Below are positions 25,482 to 34,156 of a stretch of DNA of 64,000 nt, one piece after another (position 1 is the first letter of the stretch; every line of letters starts with the position of its first letter). Where the stretch lies: positions 1 to 64,000 of the forward strand of contig CAJYPV010000019.1 in assembly GCA_913776825.1 (NCBI GenBank), given 5' to 3'. The translations under genes and the position numbers were made by a program. The notes under the pieces are model-generated. The model saw nothing but the letters and a program-made list of their open reading frames with translations. It was not told where the DNA came from and ran no database searches. The stretch comes from Burkholderiaceae bacterium. GTDB taxonomy: Bacteria > Pseudomonadota > Gammaproteobacteria > Burkholderiales > Burkholderiaceae_C.

Positions 25482-28400
25482 TGTATCTCTCCTGTGATGA
25501 AGCGAAGGAACTGCTAGAGGGTTCAAAGTACACGGTCGATGAGTTGAAATACATCGTCAGTCAAGTTTCTGGTCGAGTTTATGGGGCCGATAGCGATACT
25601 ACATATTTACTGTATTCAGGCGCGTCCGCAACGGGGCGTTCGGTAGACTTGGTGGCTGCTTTAGTCAAAGAGCCAAACGTTAAATATATCGGTGACAGTG
25701 AGGTAGGTAAATTCATCGTTAGTTATGAATTTAGAGTTGCGCTCAATAAGGCGATCAATCTGGAAATGTTTGGGGATGAGTTTCCTATTTTGCGCACAAG
25801 GGAGGAGAAAGACGCTAGGGCTACTTTCTTTAACCGTGTCATGCACGGGACTGATGGTCCCGGGGATTTTGCGCCGAGGTTGGAGAATGCGGATAGTATT
25901 TGGGACGCCGGATCTAAAAACTATGCGGCTCATCCCGAAGGAAAATTTAGGGTCGTGGCGGCGGAAAAGTTCGATCCCCTAAGCGTCTTCATGCAATCTG
26001 AGCTTGAGGCAGTTTTAGGAAATAAGAACGTTACAACCATAGACGGATTATCCCGCGAAGAGTTGGAAGCACTATGGAAAGCAGAGGGTGAAAATGCGGT
26101 CGCCGCAAAGATAAACGCCTATTCGGTCGCGCAGGTGGCGGCAAGCGGGCTATCAGAAACGAATGTCAATGAGTATCTCCATCGGTCAACACACCTCGAC
26201 GAATATCTCGCGAACGAACCTGCAGCGCTGAATCGCCTCGCCCAAAGACTGCAGTCGTTTGAGCCTGAATGGCGCGCCGAGCTTCAGGCGGTCACGAAAG
26301 CGCTGATGCATGACGCGGCGAAGTTAGATATCTCCAGCTCAGGGCCGATTTCGCCCAGCGGCGCCAAACTGCTGAAGAGCCTGGGGATCGTCGGCGCTCT
26401 GATTGGCTTCGGACTTTCCGCCGGGGAAGCCTCCGCCCACGACGCCCGCGGTGACCGCCAAGGCGCCATCCGCATCATGGAAGACTGGGCCGTGGACGCC
26501 GCCGCCTCGGGCGTCGGCTCGATGATCGGCACCGCGCTGGCTGGCTTGGCCCTCGGCGCGATGGGCGCGGCCGGCCTCACCATCGGCGCGCCTTTGACCG
26601 TCGTCGCCTTGCTGGCCGCCGGCGTCGCTGGCGGCATCGCGGGTGCCGACGCCGGGATGTCGGTCCTGGAACGCATCCGCGCCTTGTTCGAAACCGCGAA
26701 GCAGATGCGCTCACCGCTGATCCTGGACCTGGACCGCGACGGCATCGACACCCTGTCCGTCGGTGACACCGCACGCACCCACTTCGACCATGACGCCAAC
26801 GGCTTCGCCGAGCGCACCGGCTGGATCTCGGCGCAAGACGCATTCCTCGTGCGCGACCTCAACGGCAACGGCCGCATCGACTCCGGCCGCGAGCTGTTCG
26901 GCAACCAGACCCACCTGTCCAACGGCGCGACTGCCGGCAACGGCTTCATCGCACTGGCCGAGCTCGACCTCAACGGCGATGGCGCGGTGGATGCCCAGGA
27001 GGCCGCGACGGCCGGATTGATGCTCTGGCGCGATGCCAACAGCAACGGCATCACCGACGACGGCGAACTGCTGACCCTCGCCGAGGCGGGTGTCGCGTCG
27101 CTGCTGGTCCGGTACACCCACAGCCAGCGCGTCGACGCCAGCGGCAATGCGCATCGGCAGCTTGGCTTCTTCGTCGCCACGGACGGGTCCAAGGTCGCGA
27201 TGAACGATGTCTGGTTCGCGGCCGATCTGGCGCTGACGGTGAACCAGCAGCCGCTGGAACTCTCCGAAGCGATCCTGGCGCTGCCGGAAGTCGCCGGCAT
27301 GGGCCGCGTGGCCAGCCTGCGGCAAGCCATGGCGCGCGACGGCAGCGGCCAGCTGCAGGGACTCGTCGAGCAGTGGATGGCGGCCGACGCGGCGACGCGG
27401 TCGTCACTGCTGGACAACCTGATCTTCCATTGGACAGGCGTCCAAGACGCCGACCCGGCATCGCGCTGGAGCGCCAGCCCGGTGATCGGCGATTCACGTC
27501 GGCTGCTGGCCTTGGAGGCTTGGCTGGGGCAGCCGTTCATCCATGAATCGACCCAAAGCCAGGACCCCATCGCCACCGCCTCCGTCGGTCTGCGGCAGGC
27601 GTTCGAGCTGCTGGCGCTCACGGTGGAGCGCGAGCTGCTGCTGCAGACCGACTACGCCCAACTGCTCAATCGCCCTGAGCTCATCACCTGGGACACCACC
27701 CGCCAAACCTTCGGGATCGACCAGCGAGCCCTGCTCGATCTCCTCGCCGATCGACATGCGGCCATCTGGGCCGAGTCGCCCCATGCGGCCACGCGGGATC
27801 TCTGGCAGCTGGGCCAGGCGCTGCGTGAACTCGGCGCCGGTGGAACGGTCGTGATCCAGGCCCTGCAAGCCGAGGCGACGGCCAGCGGGCACCGATTCGG
27901 ACAACTGCTCAACAGCGCCTTCAACGCGAGCGAAAAGACGATCCTCAACCTGCATCACGAACAGACCCGCTGGACCTATGTGGAGGGTGGCCTCACCCAC
28001 ATCGCCGTCCTGGGCGGCGAGGGCAATGCGGACGTCCGTGCCGACGCGGGCAACGATGAGTTGATCGGCGGCTCGGGCAACGATCGCCTGAATGGCGGGG
28101 CCGGCGACGACGTCCTGCATGGCGGCGCGGGCAACGACTATCTCGAGGGCGGGGCCGGGCGAGACACCTATCGGTTCAAGCGCGGCGATGGACGCGATCG
28201 CATCAACAACGTCGACACCAGTCGGAGCGGCGCTGCGGCGCTGAATGAGGATCACGACCGATTGCTGCTCGGCGCTGGTCTGTCGATGGCGGACGCAAGG
28301 ATCAACCGCCAGGGGGGTGATCTGACGCTGTCATGGTCGAGCGGAGAGGTTCTTTCGATCGAACACTACTTCTCCGGCGCGATGTACCGCCTGCCCATCC

Positions 28401-30616
28401 ACTTCGCTGACGGCGAGACGTGGCGCTTCGCGGACATCGTGTCCCAGCTCCATTACATCGGCACCGATGCGTCGGAAACGATGACCGGCTTGGCCGGCCA
28501 CGCCAACCGCATCGATGGCCGCGGCGGCAACGACACGATCCGGGGTGGTGATCTGGCGGATGTGCTGTCCGGCGGCGACGGCAACGATTCGCTCTACGGC
28601 GGCGCCGGCGACGACACATTGCACGGCGGAACGGGCAACGACTATCTCGAAGGCGGCACCGGCCGCGACTTGTATCGCTTCAATCTGGGCGACGGACAGG
28701 ACCGCATCACCAACTACGACGGCAGTCGGAACGAGGCCTCACCGCTCGACGAGGACCACGATCAGCTGATCCTCGGCGAAGGACTGTCGGTCGCGGACAC
28801 GCGGCTCAGCCGTCAGGACAATCACCTGACCCTCTCTTGGTCCAGCGGCGATGCGGTCACCCTGCAGCACTACTTCGGCAGCCCGACCCACCGCCTCGCC
28901 ATCCAGTTCGCCGAAGGCGTGACCTGGCGCCTGCCGGACGTCTCCTCCCGACTGGACTACCTCGGCACCGACTTGGGCGAAACGATGACCGGCATCACCG
29001 GCCACGCCAACCGCATCGACGGTCGCGGCGGCAACGACACCATCCGCGGCGGTGATCTGGCGGATGTGCTGTCCGGCGGCGGCGGCAACGATGTGCTCTA
29101 CGGCGGCGCCGGTGACGACACATTGCACGGCGGAACGGGCAACGACAATCTCGAAGGCGGCACCGGCCGCGACCTGTATCGCTTCAACTTGGGCGATGGG
29201 CAAGACCGCATCACCAACTACGACGGCAGTCGGAACGAGGCCTCATCGCTCGACGAGGACCACGATCAGCTGATCCTCGGCGAAGGACTGTCGGTCGCGG
29301 ACACGCGGCTCAGCCGTCAGGACAATCACCTGACCCTCTCTTGGTCCAGCGGCGATGCGGTCACCCTCCAGCACTACTTCGGCAGCCCGACCCACCGCCT
29401 CGCCATCCAGTTCGCCGAAGGCGTGACCTGGCGGCTACCGGACGTCGCCTCCCGCCTGGACTACCTCGGCACCGACTTGGGCGAAACGATGACCGGCATC
29501 ACCGGCCACGCCAACCGCATCGACGGTCGCGGCGGCAACGACACCGTCCGCGGCGGTGATCTGGCCGATGTGCTGTCCGGCGGCGACGGCAACGATGCGC
29601 TCTACGGCGGCGCCGGCGACGACACATTGCACGGCGGAACGGGCAACGACTATCTCGAAGGCGGCACCGGCCGCGACCTGTATCGCTTCCACCTGGGCGA
29701 CGGGCAAGACCGCATCAACAACTACGACGGCACGCGGACGGCCGCTTCCTTGCTCGATGACGACCACGATCGGCTGATCCTCGGCGAGGGGCTGTCGGTT
29801 GCAGAGACCCGCCTCAGCCGTCAGAACAATCACCTGACCCTCTCCTGGTCGAGCGGCGATTCGGTCAACATCGAGCATTACTTTGCGAGCCCGAGTCAAC
29901 GCCTCGCCATCCAGTTCGCCGACGGCGTCACCTGGCGCCTGCCCGACATCGCGCCCGGGCTGAACTACATCGGCACCGGCGCCTCGGAGACGATGACCGG
30001 CTTCACCCACCACGCCAACCGCATCGATGGACGCGGCGGCAACGACACCATCCGTGGCGGTGAGCGGGCCGATGTGCTCCTGGGCGGTGACGGCCACGAC
30101 GCGCTCCACGGCGCCGCGGGCGACGACATCCTGTGGGGCGGTGCCGGCAACGACCAGTTGTACGGCGGTCCCGGTCACGACCTCTATCTGTTCCGTGCCG
30201 GCGATGGACAGGACCGCATCGGCTACACCGATTCGCGGGATCCCCAGGCGACCGACCAGGACGTGCTGCTTCTGGGCGCCGGGCTGAAGGCGCAGGACAC
30301 GGTGCTGGTGCGCCAGGGCGACGACCTGCAGCTGTCCTGGGGCGGGACCGACAGCGTCACCGTCCAGCAGTTCTTCCGCACCGGCCAGACCTGGCTCGAC
30401 GAGCTGGTCTTCGCCGACGGCATCCAGTGGTCCCATGCCGAGGTCATCGCCGCGATGGCCGGACAGACCGGCGCGGCGCGGTCGCTCGACCTGGCGCTCA
30501 ACCGCACCGCGACGGACGGGACCGTCACCGCGCTGCTGGCGAGACTCTCGTCCGCATCCGTCGATCCGGTGGCCTGGGTGGCCCCAGCCGTCGGGGAACC
30601 CGTGCTGATGATGTGA
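25481..30616 (+). CDS. Giant RTX (haemolysin-type calcium-binding) protein, toxin-like and chimeric
   Basis: A 1711-residue protein probably exported by a type I system. Residues 1-127 match the stand-alone 125-residue protein. Residues 128-285 are unrecognised. A glycine/alanine-rich hydrophobic segment lies at about 347-391. EF-hand-like loops follow near 414, 459 (DLNGNGRIDSG), 495 (DLNGDGAVDAQE) and 517 (DANSNGITDDGE). From about 846 there are five RTX units of 168 residues, each with GGxGNDxL nonapeptides and a haemolysin-related LTLSWSSGD...HYF module. There is no N-terminal signal peptide. The start at 25481 has GGGAGGG upstream. DNA is low-GC up to about 26330 (residue 284) and host-like after it, as if a new N-terminus had been joined to an old body. 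No secretion genes lie in the window. Confidence 0.85.
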   Translation: MYLSCDEAKELLEGSKYTVDELKYIVSQVSGRVYGADSDTTYLLYSGASATGRSVDLVAALVKEPNVKYIGDSEVGKFIVSYEFRVALNKAINLEMFGDEFPILRTREEKDARATFFNRVMHGTDGPGDFAPRLENADSIWDAGSKNYAAHPEGKFRVVAAEKFDPLSVFMQSELEAVLGNKNVTTIDGLSREELEALWKAEGENAVAAKINAYSVAQVAASGLSETNVNEYLHRSTHLDEYLANEPAALNRLAQRLQSFEPEWRAELQAVTKALMHDAAKLDISSSGPISPSGAKLLKSLGIVGALIGFGLSAGEASAHDARGDRQGAIRIMEDWAVDAAASGVGSMIGTALAGLALGAMGAAGLTIGAPLTVVALLAAGVAGGIAGADAGMSVLERIRALFETAKQMRSPLILDLDRDGIDTLSVGDTARTHFDHDANGFAERTGWISAQDAFLVRDLNGNGRIDSGRELFGNQTHLSNGATAGNGFIALAELDLNGDGAVDAQEAATAGLMLWRDANSNGITDDGELLTLAEAGVASLLVRYTHSQRVDASGNAHRQLGFFVATDGSKVAMNDVWFAADLALTVNQQPLELSEAILALPEVAGMGRVASLRQAMARDGSGQLQGLVEQWMAADAATRSSLLDNLIFHWTGVQDADPASRWSASPVIGDSRRLLALEAWLGQPFIHESTQSQDPIATASVGLRQAFELLALTVERELLLQTDYAQLLNRPELITWDTTRQTFGIDQRALLDLLADRHAAIWAESPHAATRDLWQLGQALRELGAGGTVVIQALQAEATASGHRFGQLLNSAFNASEKTILNLHHEQTRWTYVEGGLTHIAVLGGEGNADVRADAGNDELIGGSGNDRLNGGAGDDVLHGGAGNDYLEGGAGRDTYRFKRGDGRDRINNVDTSRSGAAALNEDHDRLLLGAGLSMADARINRQGGDLTLSWSSGEVLSIEHYFSGAMYRLPIHFADGETWRFADIVSQLHYIGTDASETMTGLAGHANRIDGRGGNDTIRGGDLADVLSGGDGNDSLYGGAGDDTLHGGTGNDYLEGGTGRDLYRFNLGDGQDRITNYDGSRNEASPLDEDHDQLILGEGLSVADTRLSRQDNHLTLSWSSGDAVTLQHYFGSPTHRLAIQFAEGVTWRLPDVSSRLDYLGTDLGETMTGITGHANRIDGRGGNDTIRGGDLADVLSGGGGNDVLYGGAGDDTLHGGTGNDNLEGGTGRDLYRFNLGDGQDRITNYDGSRNEASSLDEDHDQLILGEGLSVADTRLSRQDNHLTLSWSSGDAVTLQHYFGSPTHRLAIQFAEGVTWRLPDVASRLDYLGTDLGETMTGITGHANRIDGRGGNDTVRGGDLADVLSGGDGNDALYGGAGDDTLHGGTGNDYLEGGTGRDLYRFHLGDGQDRINNYDGTRTAASLLDDDHDRLILGEGLSVAETRLSRQNNHLTLSWSSGDSVNIEHYFASPSQRLAIQFADGVTWRLPDIAPGLNYIGTGASETMTGFTHHANRIDGRGGNDTIRGGERADVLLGGDGHDALHGAAGDDILWGGAGNDQLYGGPGHDLYLFRAGDGQDRIGYTDSRDPQATDQDVLLLGAGLKAQDTVLVRQGDDLQLSWGGTDSVTVQQFFRTGQTWLDELVFADGIQWSHAEVIAAMAGQTGAARSLDLALNRTATDGTVTALLARLSSASVDPVAWVAPAVGEPVLMM
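27993..30460 (+). repeat. Five in-frame RTX repeat units with an exact 504-bp period
   Basis: The anchor GCAACGAC occurs at 28131, 28635, 29139, 29643 and 30147, each exactly 504 bp (168 codons) apart. A second anchor, CGCCAACCGC, occurs at 28501, 29005, 29509 and 30013. Units two to four (about 28497-30008) are nearly identical over long stretches, the first and last more diverged. This indicates recent tandem duplication or gene conversion inside the RTX gene. Confidence 0.9.
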
Positions 30617-30729
30617 TGAGCCAGCGCCTCGACCGACCCCATCGGACGGCGGGGGACGCGAATCCCGAGGCGGGCGTTCGGCCGGTCCAACGGACGCTCG
30701 CCGATCTCGCCGATCTCGCCGTGCGACAG

Positions 30730-30762
30730 GCGGGCCGTGCCCGTCCCGCCACGGCGGCCCGC
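30730..30762. terminator. Hairpin between the convergent RTX and DUF1304 genes
   Basis: GCGGGCC (30730-30736) pairs with GGCCCGC (30756-30762), with GTG/CAC continuing the stem and a three-base bulge. It lies just outside the DUF1304 stop codon and could serve both strands. There is no T tract, so confidence is modest. Confidence 0.35.
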
Positions 30763-30764
30763 GC

Positions 30765-31124
30765 TCAGCCGGCCAGGCCCAGCAAGACCAGTCCCACCAG
30801 CGCCGGCAGCGCCTGGATGTAGAGGATCTTCCGGCTGGCGGTCGCGGCGCCATACAGGCCCGCCACCAGCACGCAGCCCAGGAAGAACAGCTTCACCGGC
30901 CCGCCGGCGGCGCCCAGGATCAAGCCCCAGATCAGGCCCGCGGCGAGGAATCCGTTGTACAGCCCCTGATTGGCCGCCAGCACCTTGCTGGCTTCGGCGA
31001 ATTCCGGCGTCAGGCCGAAGGCGCGACGGCCGGTCGGACGGGTCCAGAGAAACATCTCCAGCACCAGGATGTAGACATGGATCAGCGCGACCAGCGCAAC
31101 GACGATATTGGCAGCAGTGTTCAT
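30765..31124 (-). CDS. DUF1304 family membrane protein
   Basis: A 119-residue integral membrane protein with about four TM helices. The family mark is the N-terminal HVYILVLEMFLWTRPTGRRAFG followed by NQGLYNGFLAAGLIWG (quoted as two motifs). The start at 31124 is the Met before NTAANIVVALVALIH; longer in-frame starts run into the rep promoter area. It is divergent from rep with a 76-base spacer and convergent with the RTX gene. Function unknown; it is part of the conserved core outside the island. Confidence 0.88.
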   Translation of the reverse strand: MNTAANIVVALVALIHVYILVLEMFLWTRPTGRRAFGLTPEFAEASKVLAANQGLYNGFLAAGLIWGLILGAAGGPVKLFFLGCVLVAGLYGAATASRKILYIQALPALVGLVLLGLAG

Positions 31125-31200
31125 GGCTTGGACTGTACGTCCCGCTATCATCCTCGGCCCGCTCGCCGTTCCCTGTCTCCGAAGTTCCATCAGGTCTGCC

Positions 31201-33264
31201 ATGTCCGAAGCCATGCTCAACCCCGCCCAGCTGGCCGCCGTGCATCACCTGGACGGACCTTGCCTGGTGATCGCCGGCGCCGGCTCCGGCAAGACCCGCG
31301 TCATCACCCAGAAGATCGCCAAGCTGCTGTCGGTCGGTTATCGGCCGAAGAACATCGCGGCCATCACCTTCACCAACAAAGCCTCGCAGGAAATGCGGGA
31401 GCGGGCCAAGCATCTGGTCGGCAACAAGGCGGGCCAGGAGCTGGTGATCTCCACCTTCCACTCGCTCGGCGTGCGCATCCTGCGTGAAGACGGCCGCCAC
31501 CTGGGTCTGAAGGAACAGTTTTCCATCCTCGATTCGGACGATGTGCTGTCGGTGCTGCGCGATGCCGGCGGCACGACCGATGCGGCCACCGCCAAATCCT
31601 GGCAGTGGACGATTTCCCTGTGGAAGAACCAGAACCTCAGCGCGCAGCAGGCGCTGGCCTATGCCAAGGACGACAACGAGCGCGCCGCCGCCGTCGTCAT
31701 GCAGCGCTATCAGGAGCGACTGACGGCCTATCAGGCGGTCGACTTCGACGACCTGATCGGCCTGCCGCTCAAGCTGCTGCAGACCGTCGAGGAAGCCCGC
31801 GGCAAATGGCAGGAAACCCTGCGCTATGTGCTGGTGGATGAATACCAGGACACCAACGCGGTCCAGTACGAGCTGCTGAAGTGCCTGGTCGGCGAGCGCG
31901 CCATGTTCACCGCCGTGGGCGATGACGACCAATCCATCTACGGCTGGCGCGGCGCCACCATCGAGAACCTGAAGAAGCTGCCGGTCGATTTCCCGCAGCT
32001 CAGGATCATTCCGCTGGAGCAGAACTACCGCTCCACCAGCGCCATCCTGCGCGCCGCCAACAACGTGATCGGCTCCAATCCCAAGCTCTTTCCGAAGACG
32101 CTGTGGAGCGAGTTCGGCGAGGGCGACCCCATCACCCTCATCGAGGCCGATGGCGAGGAACACGAAGCCGAGCGCGCGGTCGCCCGCATCCAGTCGATCC
32201 TGGCGAATCACCCGACGACCAAGTTTTCCGACTTCGCCATCCTCTACCGCGCCAACCACCAGGCGCGCATCTTCGAACAGGCGCTGCGCCGCGCCGAGAT
32301 TCCGTACAAGGTGTCCGGCGGACAAAGCTTCTTCGACAAGTCCGAGATCAAGGACCTCTGCGCCTGGCTGCGGCTGCTGGTCAACCAGGACGACGATCCG
32401 GCCTTCCTGCGCGCGGTCACCACGCCCAAGCGCGGCATCGGCCACCAGACGCTGGGCCACCTGAGCGACTTCTCCAGCAAATGGAAGCTGTCGATGTTCG
32501 AGTCGCTCTTCGCCGAATCGCTCAAGACCACGCTGTCGAGCAAGGCGCTGCACGGGCTGCATGAGTTCGGCCGCTACATCGTCGACCTGGAATACCGCGC
32601 CCGCCACGCGATCGGCGCCGAAGAGGGCAAGTCGCTGATGATGGACTGGCTCAAGGACATCGGCTACGAGCAGCACCTGATGGACAGCGAGGAGAACGAA
32701 AAGGTCGCCGTCGCCCGCTGGGGCAACGTGCTGGACTTCGTCGACTGGGTGGCCAAGCGCTGCGGCGGCGAGATCTCCACCGAAGGCGGCATCACCACCG
32801 AGAGCCCGCGTCAATCGCTGCTCGAAGTCGCGCAGACCATCAGCGTCATCCTCTCCCTGGCCGAGCGCAAGGAAGAGCAGGACCAGGTCGTCCTCACCAC
32901 CCTGCATGCGTCCAAGGGTCTGGAGTGGCCGCACGTCGTGCTGGCCGGCGTGAACGAGGGCTTGCTGCCCTTCAAGTCCGAGGATGAAGACATGACCCCC
33001 GCCCGCGTCGAGGAAGAACGCCGGCTGATGTATGTCGGCATCACCCGCGCACGGCGCACGCTGGCGGTGTCCACGCTGCGGCGGCGCAAGAAGAACCGCG
33101 AGACGGTGGTGGGCATCCCCAGCCGCTTCATCGCCGAAATGAAGCTGCACGAAAGCGGCATCAAGGAAGACCCGCGGGAAAAGCTCAGGCGCATGCGCGA
33201 GCAGCTCGCCGCCAAGGCCGAGGCCAGCGCCGCCGCCCAGGCGGCCGCCAAGAAGAACGGCTGA
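31201..33264 (+). CDS. rep: ATP-dependent DNA helicase Rep
   Basis: A 687-residue superfamily 1A helicase (UvrD/Rep type) that clears proteins from DNA ahead of the replication fork. Motif I is GAGSGKTR near residue 25. It is followed by ITFTNKASQEM (Ia), VDEYQDTN (II), GDDDQSIYGWRGA (III), EQNYRS (IV), TLHASKGLEWPHV (V) and EEERRLMYVGITRA (VI). The C-terminus is Lys/Ala-rich. The start at 31201 (MSEAMLNP) is used; an ATG at 31213 is possible. Similarity to Rep is judged higher than to UvrD from the N-terminal LNPAQLAAVHH and overall length. Confidence 0.93.
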   Translation: MSEAMLNPAQLAAVHHLDGPCLVIAGAGSGKTRVITQKIAKLLSVGYRPKNIAAITFTNKASQEMRERAKHLVGNKAGQELVISTFHSLGVRILREDGRHLGLKEQFSILDSDDVLSVLRDAGGTTDAATAKSWQWTISLWKNQNLSAQQALAYAKDDNERAAAVVMQRYQERLTAYQAVDFDDLIGLPLKLLQTVEEARGKWQETLRYVLVDEYQDTNAVQYELLKCLVGERAMFTAVGDDDQSIYGWRGATIENLKKLPVDFPQLRIIPLEQNYRSTSAILRAANNVIGSNPKLFPKTLWSEFGEGDPITLIEADGEEHEAERAVARIQSILANHPTTKFSDFAILYRANHQARIFEQALRRAEIPYKVSGGQSFFDKSEIKDLCAWLRLLVNQDDDPAFLRAVTTPKRGIGHQTLGHLSDFSSKWKLSMFESLFAESLKTTLSSKALHGLHEFGRYIVDLEYRARHAIGAEEGKSLMMDWLKDIGYEQHLMDSEENEKVAVARWGNVLDFVDWVAKRCGGEISTEGGITTESPRQSLLEVAQTISVILSLAERKEEQDQVVLTTLHASKGLEWPHVVLAGVNEGLLPFKSEDEDMTPARVEEERRLMYVGITRARRTLAVSTLRRRKKNRETVVGIPSRFIAEMKLHESGIKEDPREKLRRMREQLAAKAEASAAAQAAAKKNG

Positions 33265-33454
33265 CCGCCGGGCGGAGCGTCCGGCTGGGTGCGGCAAGCC
33301 GGGCCTGAGGGCCGCTGCGGCTCCGGGATCTCCCCATCCCGCTGGGCGTTTGGCGCACCACGCGCCACCGCTTGTCCCCCGACCCTGTAAGGTCTGCCAC
33401 ATTCTGGGGCTGTCGCTTGGTTGGGCGTCATCCGCAAACGGCAGAATGCGCCGC

Positions 33455-34156
33455 ATGACCGCCCCCGTCGCCAAGTCCCAGGTCGCGTTGCCCCTGCTGA
33501 CCCTGATCAGCGCCACCGTCGCCATCCTTGCCTTGTCCCAGCCGCCGCAGTTGCCGGCGGGCTTGGGCTGGATCTTCAAGCCGCTCACCACCGTCCTGAT
33601 CCTGCTGTATGCCGTGCGACGCGGCGCCGACCAGCCCCGGCTGGCGCGCTGGCTGCGCACCGGTCTGTGGTGCTCGCTGCTGGGGGACATCGCGCTGCTG
33701 TGGCCGGAGCGTGGCTTCCTGCCCGGTCTGCTCAGCTTCCTGGTGGCGCATGTCTGTTATGTGCTGGCCTTCTGCACCCAGGTCCGCCTGGGCGCGGTGC
33801 GCTGGCCCTTCCTGATGTTCGGCGTCATCGCCGCGACGGTGCTGGGCAGTCTCTGGGCCCATGTGCCGCCGGCGCTGCGCGCACCGATCGTGGTCTACGT
33901 GGTGGCGCTGGCGATCATGGCCTCGCAGGCCTGGGCCTGGTGGCGTCGCCGCGCCGGCCAGCCCGATGAGCCTCGGGCGCGCTGGGCGGCCTGGGGCGGC
34001 ACGCTCTTCGTGCTGTCGGATGCGATGCTGGCCATCGACAGATTCGCCGGCCCGATGGAGATGGCCAGCTTCTGGGTGCTGGCCAGCTACTGGCCGGCGC
34101 AGTGGTGCATGGCCAGCAGCCTGCAGGCCCCGACGACCTCACGGATGGCGGCATGA
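33455..34156 (+). CDS. Lysoplasmalogenase-like membrane protein (YhhN family)
   Basis: A 233-residue membrane protein with about eight TM helices, matching the YhhN/TMEM86 family. KPLTTVLILLYA, GDIALLWPERGFLPGLLSFLVAH (the conserved GD...L....F..GL..F...H pattern, quoted in pieces) and SDAMLAIDRF are visible. Eukaryotic relatives hydrolyse the vinyl-ether bond of lysoplasmalogens; the bacterial substrate is uncertain. The start at 33455 is a choice between two nearby Met codons (33446 and 33455). Its stop overlaps the start of the following polymerase-like gene (ATGA). Confidence 0.85.
   Translation: MTAPVAKSQVALPLLTLISATVAILALSQPPQLPAGLGWIFKPLTTVLILLYAVRRGADQPRLARWLRTGLWCSLLGDIALLWPERGFLPGLLSFLVAHVCYVLAFCTQVRLGAVRWPFLMFGVIAATVLGSLWAHVPPALRAPIVVYVVALAIMASQAWAWWRRRAGQPDEPRARWAAWGGTLFVLSDAMLAIDRFAGPMEMASFWVLASYWPAQWCMASSLQAPTTSRMAA

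Noticed and set aside
28497-30008. Regular repeats considered as a CRISPR array or satellite DNA
   Set aside because: The period is 504 bp, coding and in frame with RTX nonapeptides; there are no short repeats with unique spacers.
30223-33690. Minus-strand open frame of 1155 codons opposite the RTX end, rep and neighbours
   Set aside because: It runs antisense across several well-supported genes, has no family motifs and has Arg/Gly/Ala/Gln-rich low-complexity content typical of GC-rich shadow frames.
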